A stretch of DNA of 35,508 nucleotides. It comes from a virus. The stretch covers positions 1 to 35,508 of the IMG/VR virus record IMGVR_UViG_3300036985_000928; one strand, given 5' to 3'. The position numbers were made by a program, and so were the translations under genes. Within the stretch, counting starts at the first letter, position 1, and every line of letters starts with the position of its first letter. Below the pieces are notes generated by a model, which saw nothing but the letters and a program-made list of their open reading frames with translations, searched no databases and was not told the DNA's origin. Shown here one piece after another: positions 28,918 through 35,508 of the stretch.

Positions 28918-29298
28918 GTGGATAAGTGCTTGAAGTGTGAATCGGAACACCTTAAGATTGGAATTACGAACATTGCATCCGGTGCAACTGTTTATCCTTT
29001 GTATTGCGCAGACTGCGGTGAAGTGTTTGCAAAATATATAAAGAAAAAAATCGCGCAAGAATACGCGATGAAAAATGGGCCTCTTGAATATGTAAAAACA
29101 AGAACCGCAAAATATATTGAAAAAAAACAAATTGAAATTAACTGTGAAGTGTGTGATGCGAATGAAGGTGAGTTACATCACTGGGCACCGCAGTATTTAT
29201 TCCAAGATGCAGACAGTTGGCCCAAGTCTTACCTTTGCCGCGTTTGCCACAGAAAATGGCATGATCTTGTTACACCCAACATGAGCAAAAAAAAATGA
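28918..29298 (+). CDS. HNH-like protein with N-terminal zinc ribbon
   Basis: 126 aa from GTG 28918, with GAAGGAG 7 nt upstream. Residues 4-33 hold CLKC and CADC (a zinc ribbon). The C-terminal half has CEVC (76-79), LHHWAPQ with H87/H88, and CRVCHRKWHD with C107, C110, H111 and H115. This is a treble-clef HNH layout of the 'C..C ... HHW.P ... C..CH..WH' type, which I recall in Burkholderiales phages. Nuclease activity is likely but not proven; it could be a homing enzyme or a packaging-linked nicking protein. The gene is AT-rich, like the end of the adjacent primase gene. Confidence 0.8.
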   Translation: MDKCLKCESEHLKIGITNIASGATVYPLYCADCGEVFAKYIKKKIAQEYAMKNGPLEYVKTRTAKYIEKKQIEINCEVCDANEGELHHWAPQYLFQDADSWPKSYLCRVCHRKWHDLVTPNMSKKK

Positions 29299-29477
29299 AG
29301 CAAAACATCGACCCGCCGAACTTTGAGCGGTGGCAAAAAGAGACCTTGGTCAAGTTTGCGCATGAGTGCTACGCTGCACTTGTTGCACAGCAGCAAGCAT
29401 GCGAGCAACTCAGGCTTGATTTAAAAGATGCCATGAAGCTGGCACGAATCCAAAACATGAAGGACAATCAGGCATGA
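29295..29477 (+). CDS. Small helical hypothetical protein (60 aa)
   Basis: 60 aa, ATGA overlaps at both ends. Short N-terminus (MKQNIDPPNFERWQKETLVK) then a continuous helix (FAHECYAALVAQQQACEQLR, LDLKDAMKLARIQ). Possibly a helical dimer. No family recognised. It couples the HNH-like gene to the exported-peptide gene. Confidence 0.7.
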   Translation: MKQNIDPPNFERWQKETLVKFAHECYAALVAQQQACEQLRLDLKDAMKLARIQNMKDNQA

Positions 29478-29641
29478 CCACAAAAACACACAATCGCAAA
29501 GGGCTATTCATGAAAGCAACCCTGATGGCTTTTCTTTTGGCAGCCAGCGCCAGCCAGGCCCAAACCTACACGACGCAATGCTTCAAGAAAATTGATGGCA
29601 GCGTCATCTGTACTATTCGCAGCGGAATGGGAAGTTTTTAA
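29474..29641 (+). CDS. Exported two-cysteine mini-protein with signal peptide
   Basis: 55 aa. After a 12-residue lead, M13 begins a signal peptide: KATLMAFLLAASASQA with a likely cut after A29 (ASQA). The mature part would be only ~26 residues (QTYTTQCFKKIDGSVICTIR) with C36 and C46 able to form a disulphide in the periplasm. Translation may start at M1 or M13; M1 overlaps the upstream stop. Phages rarely encode secreted peptides this small; superinfection exclusion or envelope modification are possible roles (inference). The methyltransferase starts immediately after its stop. Confidence 0.65.
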   Translation: MTTKTHNRKGLFMKATLMAFLLAASASQAQTYTTQCFKKIDGSVICTIRSGMGSF

Positions 29642-30862
29642 ATGTCAATGATTCAACACAATCCCGCCGACAAGGTTGAGCGCTGGGACATTACCCGCCT
29701 GGTGCCTTACGCACGCAACAGCCGCACGCACAGCGACGAGCAAATCGGCCAGATTGCGGCCTCGATCAAAGAATGGGGCTGGACTACTCCGGTGCTCGTT
29801 GACGAGGCTGGAAGCATCATTGCTGGCCATGGCAGGACGCTTGCAGCCCAGCGCCTCAAGATGACCGAGGTTCCCGTGATGGTGGCCACAGGCTGGAGCG
29901 ATGCCAAGAAGCGGGCCTACATCATTGCGGACAACAAGCTGGCGCTTAATGGTGGCTGGGATGAGCAGATGCTGGCGCTTGAGCTGGGTGAGATTGGTGA
30001 GCTGGGGTTTGACCTTGACCTGACTGGCTTCACAGCCGATGAGATTGCAGCTCTGACTCCTGAGCAGATCGAGCCTGGCCTGACCGATGAGGATGAAGTG
30101 CCTGAGCTGCCTGAGCAACCAGTCACTGTGCTTGGCGATGTTTGGGTTCTTGGTAAGCACCGGCTCATGTGCGGTGACTCGACCAGCATCGATGCGGTGG
30201 ATAAGCTCATGGATGGCCAGAAGGCTGACATGGTGTTCACCGATCCGCCTTACGGAGTTGACTACAAAGGCATTAAGAACGATGACCGAGGTGGGCTTGA
30301 AGAATTATTGCGCGGCGCTTTCGGCAACTTTCTTGCTGTATCAAAGTCTGGTGCGTCTATTTACGTGTTTCATTCAGACCGCTGCGCGGACATATTCCAC
30401 AAAGTGTTTCGCGAGTTTTTCCACTTTAGCTCGATGATTATTTGGGCGAAGAACTCGCTCACGCTGTCGCAGACTGACTATCAAAGTCAGCACGAACCTT
30501 GCTTATACGGCTGGATGGACAACGGCACCCATTCTTGGCACTCGGATCGGAAACAAACATCGGTATGGCGGTTCGACAAAGAGCGCGTGGACGGTCACAC
30601 GACTCCGAAACCGGTAGAGCTAGTGGCGAAGGCGATCAGCAACAGCAGCAAAGGCGGCGACACCATTTCCGACCTGTTCGGTGGGTCTGGCTCCACGCTA
30701 ATCGCTTGCGAAAAGACCGGGCGGGAGTCTCGCCTAATGGAGCTAGACCCGAAGTATTGCGACGTCATAGTCAAGCGCTGGCAAGACTTCACAGGCAAAA
30801 TCGCAGTTCACGCAGAAACCGGAAAACCTTTCGCGGAGGTTCAAAATGACAGCAAAACTTGA
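29642..30862 (+). CDS. ParB-like domain fused to DNA N6-adenine/N4-cytosine methyltransferase
   Basis: 406 aa. Residues ~12-120 are a ParB/Srx-type domain with LVPYARNSRTHSDEQIGQIA and IIAGHGRTLAA (GHGR at 62-65). Residues ~165-390 are an N6_N4 methyltransferase with motif IV DPPY (201-204) and, later in the chain, motif I FGGSGST (346-352), the order of beta-class enzymes. DPPY favours adenine-N6. No matching restriction enzyme is present, so it probably protects phage DNA or marks sites. It sits next to the terminase genes, a common location for such fusions, and overlaps the small terminase gene by 17 nt. Confidence 0.93.
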   Translation: MSMIQHNPADKVERWDITRLVPYARNSRTHSDEQIGQIAASIKEWGWTTPVLVDEAGSIIAGHGRTLAAQRLKMTEVPVMVATGWSDAKKRAYIIADNKLALNGGWDEQMLALELGEIGELGFDLDLTGFTADEIAALTPEQIEPGLTDEDEVPELPEQPVTVLGDVWVLGKHRLMCGDSTSIDAVDKLMDGQKADMVFTDPPYGVDYKGIKNDDRGGLEELLRGAFGNFLAVSKSGASIYVFHSDRCADIFHKVFREFFHFSSMIIWAKNSLTLSQTDYQSQHEPCLYGWMDNGTHSWHSDRKQTSVWRFDKERVDGHTTPKPVELVAKAISNSSKGGDTISDLFGGSGSTLIACEKTGRESRLMELDPKYCDVIVKRWQDFTGKIAVHAETGKPFAEVQNDSKT

Positions 30863-31295
30863 AAAACCAATCACTAAAAGCAAAAAAACAAAAAGCGTGC
30901 CAGTTAAAGCGCATGACCCAAACTACGGCGGCGCTCGTGATAACGCAGGCAGACCAGCCTTTGAACCTACCGACGCAGAGCGCAAACAGGTTGAGGCGTT
31001 GTCCGGCTATGGCCTGCCGATTGACCAGATTGGCGCGCTGGTTCGTGATGGGATTCACGTTGACACCCTGCGCGCGCACTTCAGCTCCGAGCTGGTATCC
31101 GGCAAAGCCAAAGCAAATGGCCAGGTAGGCAAGACGCTATTTCAGAAGGCAATGGGCGGCGATACCAGCGCAATGATCTGGTGGAGCAAGACGCAAATGC
31201 GCTGGGCTGAAACCCAGAAGCATGAGCTGACCGGCGCAGACGGTGCACCGCTGGAGTTTGCCAAGATTGAGCGCGTGATCGTCAAGAATGGGTAA
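30846..31295 (+). CDS. Terminase small subunit
   Basis: 149 aa. There is a basic N-terminal tail (residues 1-40, many Lys), then a helix-turn-helix region (RKQVEALSGYGLPIDQIGALVRDGIHVDTLRAHF), a helical oligomerisation stretch (VGKTLFQKAMGGDTSAMIWWSKTQMRW), and a short C-terminus. The 'GD.SA.IWW.KT...W' pattern is typical of small terminases of this type. It should recognise the packaging site, in P22 located inside the equivalent gene, and hand DNA to the large subunit. Overlap with the large subunit is 8 nt. Confidence 0.88.
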   Translation: MTAKLEKPITKSKKTKSVPVKAHDPNYGGARDNAGRPAFEPTDAERKQVEALSGYGLPIDQIGALVRDGIHVDTLRAHFSSELVSGKAKANGQVGKTLFQKAMGGDTSAMIWWSKTQMRWAETQKHELTGADGAPLEFAKIERVIVKNG

Positions 31296-32514
31296 GGTTC
31301 TCCAGCTCCAAACCCCAGAATGGGCGCTCCCACTGCTGGAGCCCAGCCGGTACAAAGGCGCATGGGGTGGCCGTGGCTCGGGGAAGTCGCACATGTTTGC
31401 CGAGCTGATGATCGAGGCCCACATCATGGATCAGAAGCGAAGAAGCGTCTGCGTCCGTGAAATCCAGAAGTCGCTCAACCAGTCGGTCAAGCGCCTGCTG
31501 GAGACCAAGATTCAGGACATGAACGCTGGCGCTTACTTCGAAGTGCAGGAAGCCGTGATCAAGTCCAAGAAGGGCGATGGCATGATCATCTTCCAAGGCA
31601 TGCAAAACCACACAGCCGACTCGATCAAGTCGCTGGAAGGCTACGACTGCGCCTGGGTGGAAGAGGCTCAAAGCCTGAGCCAGACGAGCCTGGACCTGCT
31701 GCGGCCAACCATCCGCAAGCCCGACAGCGAACTGTGGTTCACGTGGAACCCGCGCCAGGCCAGCGATCCCGTGGATACCCTGCTGCGCGGAGAAACCCCG
31801 CCAAAGAATGCCAGCGTCCTGAAAGTCAACTACACCGACAATCCGTGGTTCCCCGACGTGCTGCGCGACGAAATGGAGTACGACCGCAGGCGCGACCCGG
31901 ACAAATACCAACACGTTTGGATGGGCCAGTATTTGAGCAACAGCAACGCCCGCGTGTTCAAAAACTGGAAGATTGACGAGTTCGAGGCCCCGCGCGACGC
32001 TATCCATCGTCTGGGCGCCGACTGGGGCTTTGCCGTTGACCCGACCACCTTGGTGCGCTGCCACATCATTGGGCGCACTCTCTACATCGACCATGAGGCC
32101 TATATGGTGGGCTGCGAGATAGTGAACACCCCTGAGCTATTCATGACCGTGCCGGAGGCCGAGAAATGGCCCATCGTGGCCGATTCAGCCCGGCCCGAGA
32201 CCATCAGCCACATGCGCAAGAACGGTTTCCCCAAGATCATGACAGCCGTCAAAGGCCCGAAGTCGGTCGAGGAAGGAATCGAGTTTCTCAAGAACTACGA
32301 CATCGTGGTTCACCCCCGCTGCATTCACACCATTGACGAGCTAACCCTGTACAGTTACAAGCAAGACCCCCTAACGGGTAAAATCTTGCCGGTGCTGGAG
32401 GACAAAAAGAACCACGTCATCGACGCCCTGCGCTACGCCTGCGAGGCCGTCCGGCGCTCCGGCGCAGCCAAACCGGCAGTATTCAAGCCAATTGCCACCA
32501 TGCACAAGTGGTGA
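31288..32514 (+). CDS. Terminase large subunit (Terminase_3 type)
   Basis: 408 aa. ATPase: Walker A GGRGSGKS (27-34), Walker B YDCAWVEEA (119-127), and coupling motif FTWNPRQ (151-157). Nuclease: GADWGFAVD with D245, VADSARPE with D299, and a late acidic residue in KNHVIDALRY (~386). This is the PBSX/XtmB-like Terminase_3 family. It pumps DNA into the prohead and cuts it. The circular map without fixed ends fits headful packaging (inference). It lies directly before the portal. Confidence 0.95.
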   Translation: MGKVLQLQTPEWALPLLEPSRYKGAWGGRGSGKSHMFAELMIEAHIMDQKRRSVCVREIQKSLNQSVKRLLETKIQDMNAGAYFEVQEAVIKSKKGDGMIIFQGMQNHTADSIKSLEGYDCAWVEEAQSLSQTSLDLLRPTIRKPDSELWFTWNPRQASDPVDTLLRGETPPKNASVLKVNYTDNPWFPDVLRDEMEYDRRRDPDKYQHVWMGQYLSNSNARVFKNWKIDEFEAPRDAIHRLGADWGFAVDPTTLVRCHIIGRTLYIDHEAYMVGCEIVNTPELFMTVPEAEKWPIVADSARPETISHMRKNGFPKIMTAVKGPKSVEEGIEFLKNYDIVVHPRCIHTIDELTLYSYKQDPLTGKILPVLEDKKNHVIDALRYACEAVRRSGAAKPAVFKPIATMHKW

Positions 32515-32541
32515 GACAATCGCACAAAGTAAGGAACCTTC

Positions 32542-34584
32542 ATGGCCCGACTATCCAATGACCAACGCCTAGCCAACCTTCACTCCGAAGCGCTGGCGCA
32601 GTTCGACGACGTGCAAAGCGCCCTGCGCGACGAGCGCCTCCAGTGCCTCCAAGACCGCCGTTTCTACAGCCTAGCAGGCGCGCAGTGGGAAGGCCCGCTG
32701 TGGGATCAGTACGAGAACAAGCCCAAGTTTGAAGTCAACAAGATCATGCTCGCCGTGATTCGCGTGGTCAACGAGTACCGCAATAACCGCATCACGGTGG
32801 ACTTTGTAAGCAAAGACGGCGCAGAGAATGACAAGCTCGCCGAAGTATGCGATGGCCTTTACCGGGCAGACGAGCAAGCCTCCGTGGCCGATGAGGCCTA
32901 CGACAACGCATTCGAGGAGGCAGTCGGAGGCGGTATCGGAGCCTGGCGCCTGCGCACGGTCTACGAGGACGAAGAGAACGACGAGGACGACCGCCAGCGC
33001 ATCCGCATCGAGCCCATTTTCGACGCCGACAGCTCCGTGTTCTTTGATCTAGGCGCCAAGCGTCAGGACAAATCCGACGCGAAATATTGCTTCGTGGTCA
33101 CCAGCATGACCCGCCAGGCCTACAAAGACACCTGGGGCGACGACCCAACCGACTGGCCCAAGATCATTCACCAGTACGAATTCGACTGGTGCACCCCCGA
33201 CGTCGTTTTCGTGGCCGAGTATTTCAAGGTCGAGGAAAAGACAGAGACCATCCGCATCTTCCAGGCCATCGACGGCACGGAAGAGCGATACACCCAGTTC
33301 GACTTCGCCAACGACGAAACCCTAGAAGAGACCCTGCTGGCCATCGGCAGCCGCGAAGTGCGTCAAAAGAAGGTCAAGCGCAAGCGCGTGCGCAAATACG
33401 TCATGAGCGGCGGCCGTGTCCTGGAAGACGCAGGCTACATCGCAGGCCGTTGCATCCCCATCGTCGTCGTTTACGGCAAGCGCTGGTTCGTTGATAACGT
33501 CGAGCGTTGCATGGGCCACGTGCGCCTAGCCAAAGACGCCCAGCGCCTCAAGAACATGCAGCTCAGCAAGCTGGGCGAAATCAGCGCCCTATCCAGCGTG
33601 GAGAAGCCCATCCTGACCCCCGAGCAGGTCGCAGGCCATCAAGTGATGTGGGCAGAGGACAACCTCAAGGACTACCCTTATCTGCTAATCAACCCGATTA
33701 CCGACCAGAACGGTAACCAGGCAGTCAGCGGCCCCGTCGCCTACACCAAGAGCCCACAGATTCCCCCGGCCATGGCCGCGCTCTTGCAGATCACCGAAAC
33801 CGACATGCAGGACATTCTGGGCAACCAGCAAGGCGCGGACAAGATGGTCAGCGGAATGTCAGGCAAGGCCGTGGAGATGATTCAGACCCGCGTTGATATG
33901 CAGTCGTTCATCTACATGAGCAACTTCGCCAAGGGCATGAAACGCTGCGGCGAAATCTGGCTCTCGATGGCCAAAGAAATCTACACCGAAGACAAGCGCA
34001 AGATGAAGACCATCGCGCCCACAGGTGAGGCTGGCGTGGTCGAGTTGATGCAACCCACCATCGACCAGGAAACCGGCGCTATGGTGATGGCCAACGACAT
34101 GACCAGCGCCACATTCGACGTGGTATCCGACGTCGGCCCGTCTAGCAGCAGCAAGAAATCTGCCACCGTCCGCGCCATTACCGGCATGCTCCAGATCACC
34201 CAAGACCCGGAAACAGCCCAGGTGCTCACCGCCATGGCCATGATGAACATGGAAGGCGAAGGCCTCAGCGACACAAACGCCTACTTCCGCAAGAAGCTGC
34301 TCCGCATGGGCGTGGTCAAGCCCACAGACGACGAGGCGCAAGAACTCATGGCAGAAATGCAAGGCCAGCCGCAAGACCCGAACGCCATCTACCTGCAAGC
34401 CGCAGCCGAAGAGGCCACAGCCAAAGCAGCCCAGGCCCGCGCCAGCACCGTCAAAACCGTGGCTGACGCCGAACTCAGCCGTGCCAAAACGGTCGAGACC
34501 TTGGCCAACATCGACATGGATTCCCAAGACCATGCGCTAAACCTGGCCAAAGAAATCGGCGGCGTCGTTCAGCAACAAATTTAG
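32542..34584 (+). CDS. Portal protein, P22 gp1-like
   Basis: 680 aa (P22 portal 725 aa). Starts after AAGGAA. N-terminal helices with RFYSLAGAQWEG, the PKFEVNKIMLAVIRVVNEYRNNRITVDFV segment (~60-90), an acidic wing (DEENDEDD ~143), a basic stretch KKVKRKRVRK (~276-286), VGGMSGKAVE-like SGMSGKAVEMIQTRVD (~440-455), and a long Ala/Gln helix at the C-terminus (~600-670) that could form the barrel seen in P22. It is the DNA entry ring and the seat for the gp4-like adaptor. Confidence 0.93.
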   Translation: MARLSNDQRLANLHSEALAQFDDVQSALRDERLQCLQDRRFYSLAGAQWEGPLWDQYENKPKFEVNKIMLAVIRVVNEYRNNRITVDFVSKDGAENDKLAEVCDGLYRADEQASVADEAYDNAFEEAVGGGIGAWRLRTVYEDEENDEDDRQRIRIEPIFDADSSVFFDLGAKRQDKSDAKYCFVVTSMTRQAYKDTWGDDPTDWPKIIHQYEFDWCTPDVVFVAEYFKVEEKTETIRIFQAIDGTEERYTQFDFANDETLEETLLAIGSREVRQKKVKRKRVRKYVMSGGRVLEDAGYIAGRCIPIVVVYGKRWFVDNVERCMGHVRLAKDAQRLKNMQLSKLGEISALSSVEKPILTPEQVAGHQVMWAEDNLKDYPYLLINPITDQNGNQAVSGPVAYTKSPQIPPAMAALLQITETDMQDILGNQQGADKMVSGMSGKAVEMIQTRVDMQSFIYMSNFAKGMKRCGEIWLSMAKEIYTEDKRKMKTIAPTGEAGVVELMQPTIDQETGAMVMANDMTSATFDVVSDVGPSSSSKKSATVRAITGMLQITQDPETAQVLTAMAMMNMEGEGLSDTNAYFRKKLLRMGVVKPTDDEAQELMAEMQGQPQDPNAIYLQAAAEEATAKAAQARASTVKTVADAELSRAKTVETLANIDMDSQDHALNLAKEIGGVVQQQI

Positions 34585-34632
34585 TCTGTTGTAAGTTAAA
34601 CGAAAACGGGCGACAATGTAATCAACGGTATC

Positions 34633-34654
34633 CACCCAGCCGTTTCAATGGGTG
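34633..34654 (+). promoter_or_regulatory. Hairpin in the scaffold gene leader
   Basis: CACCCA (34633-34638) and TGGGTG (34649-34654) are inverted complements with a 10-nt loop, ending 15 nt before the scaffold ATG and just before its CAGGG ribosome-site area. No T-run follows. The P22 scaffold represses its own synthesis after transcription; a leader structure like this could serve such control (inference). Confidence 0.35.
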
Positions 34655-34669
34655 AGTTTGACAGGGTTA

Positions 34670-35508
34670 ATGATGAATCAAAAGGTAGAAGCAAGCGATA
34701 ACGACGACGACGACGTGATGGTCGAGGACCAAATCCAAGTTGAGGACGCGCCCAGCGCAGACTCAGCCGATGAATCAGACGAAAGCGAAACCGACGAAGT
34801 ATTCGTGAGCATTGGTGAGGAAGCGCCACCTCCCGAGGAAACAACTCAAGCCCCCGAATGGGTACGCGAGTTGCGTAAGACAAACCGAGAACTGCAACGC
34901 CAGAACCGCGAACTCCAAGGCAAGCTGCAAACCACCACGACTGAGAACAAGCCGGTCGCGCTGGGCAAGAAGCCAAGCCTAGAAGATCACGACTACGACG
35001 CGGAGAAGTTTGAGGAAGCACTAACGACATGGTTCGAGCGCAAGCGACAAGCCGATGACGTTAACGCCAAGCACGAAGCTGAAGTTATGAATCAGCAAAA
35101 GGCCTGGCAGTCCAAACTGGATGGCTACGGCAAAGCGAAAGCAGAGCTAAAGGTCAAAGATTTTGAAGACGCCGAGGCAGTAGCCCAGGAGTTATTCAGC
35201 GTCACCCAGCAAGGCGTGGTGCTCCAAGGCGCAGATAATCCTGCGCTGGTGATTTACGCACTTGGCAAGAACCCCAAGAAGGCCAAAGAGTTGTCCGAAA
35301 TCAAAGACCCCGTAAAGTTTGCCTTTGCGGTAGCAAAACTGGAGAAAGAATTGAAAGTTACCAACCGCAAGGCAGCACCACCACCCGAGCGAATCGTGTC
35401 AGGAACTGGCCGAGTATCTGGGGCGGTGGACTCAACCCTCGAACGGCTGCGAGAAGAAGCGGCTCGTACTGGCAACATGACGAAAGTCGTGCAGTACAAG
35501 GCGCAGAA
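34670..35508 (+). CDS. Scaffolding protein (gp8 position), N-terminal part; gene continues at base 1
   Basis: Two adjacent ATGs (34670, 34673) follow CAGGG. The frame is open to the end of the window and continues across the junction to TGA at 146, giving 285 aa. The N-terminal ~65 residues are very acidic (a DNDDDD stretch, many Glu/Asp). Residues ~70-95 are a coiled coil (VRELRKTNRELQRQNRELQG), and a Lys/Glu helical region follows. This is typical of P22-like and other phage scaffolds, which line the prohead and leave before DNA enters. The position between portal and coat matches P22 gene 8. No protease motif is seen. Similarity is structural and positional, not by clear sequence match. 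Confidence 0.85.
   Translation, partial: MMNQKVEASDNDDDDVMVEDQIQVEDAPSADSADESDESETDEVFVSIGEEAPPPEETTQAPEWVRELRKTNRELQRQNRELQGKLQTTTTENKPVALGKKPSLEDHDYDAEKFEEALTTWFERKRQADDVNAKHEAEVMNQQKAWQSKLDGYGKAKAELKVKDFEDAEAVAQELFSVTQQGVVLQGADNPALVIYALGKNPKKAKELSEIKDPVKFAFAVAKLEKELKVTNRKAAPPPERIVSGTGRVSGAVDSTLERLREEAARTGNMTKVVQYKAQ
35382..35508. repeat. Terminal direct repeat, right copy (assembly overlap)
   Basis: Identical to bases 1-127. One copy should be removed to give the 35,381-bp circular map. Both copies lie in the C-terminal coding part of the scaffold gene. Confidence 0.95.

Noticed and set aside
31282-32094. 270-codon minus-strand frame opposite the large terminase gene
   Set aside because: Lies wholly across a terminase with intact ATPase and nuclease motifs; no independent support.
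33859-34533. 224-codon minus-strand frame opposite the portal C-terminus
   Set aside because: Shadow of the portal gene; His/Gly/Leu-rich artefact without start context or neighbours on that strand.

Overview
The window is one complete, circularly assembled genome of a tailed phage with P22-type (podovirus) architecture. The last 127 bases (35382-35508) repeat the first 127 exactly, so the unique circle is 35,381 bp. The scaffold gene is cut by the arbitrary linearisation point. The host is probably a Gram-negative bacterium: the lysin is an M15 peptidase, a small protein carries a Sec-type signal peptide, and the virion genes follow the P22 order. From remembered relatives I would guess an aquatic betaproteobacterium (Burkholderiales), but nothing in the sequence proves the host.

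Layout. Two divergent blocks start from one control region at about 26.6 kb and converge at 17.47 kb. The rightward block, read across the circle junction, holds a P22-Cro-like regulator, a primase-polymerase/RepA-type helicase, an iteron-like GGGACA repeat and hairpin field, an HNH-like protein, two tiny genes (one exported), a ParB-methyltransferase fusion, small and large terminase, portal (gp1-like), scaffold (gp8 position), coat (gp5-like), a strong terminator, gp4-like adaptor, an extra repeat fibre, gp10-like hub, a candidate needle/knob protein, small structural genes, a cupin, gp7-, gp20- and gp16-position ejection proteins, a tailspike with a P22-type head-binding domain, further fibre genes, and a lysis cassette of several membrane proteins plus an M15 endolysin.

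The leftward block holds a recombination/replication module: a Sak4-like annealing ATPase, a DUF669 SSB-like protein, a PD-(D/E)XK exonuclease with Cas4-like cysteines, an HNH homing endonuclease, an SF2 helicase, a VRR-NUC nuclease and an Arc-like ribbon-helix-helix regulator. It ends in a tightly overlapped run of eleven very small genes (17.47-19.83 kb), many Cys-rich or membrane-anchored. Two junctions there share an exact 16-bp sequence that brackets a 36-codon gene.

I found no integrase, no CI-type repressor, no DNA or RNA polymerase of the usual families, no tRNA and no CRISPR. The phage is probably obligately lytic, or has lost its lysogeny genes, despite P22-like morphogenesis and a Cro-like protein. 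Three AT-rich islands (about 12.7-14.9, 22.05-23.75 and 28.44-29.3 kb) stand out from the GC-richer background. Two coincide with HNH-type genes and the adjacent part of a replication gene, and one with the receptor-binding region.
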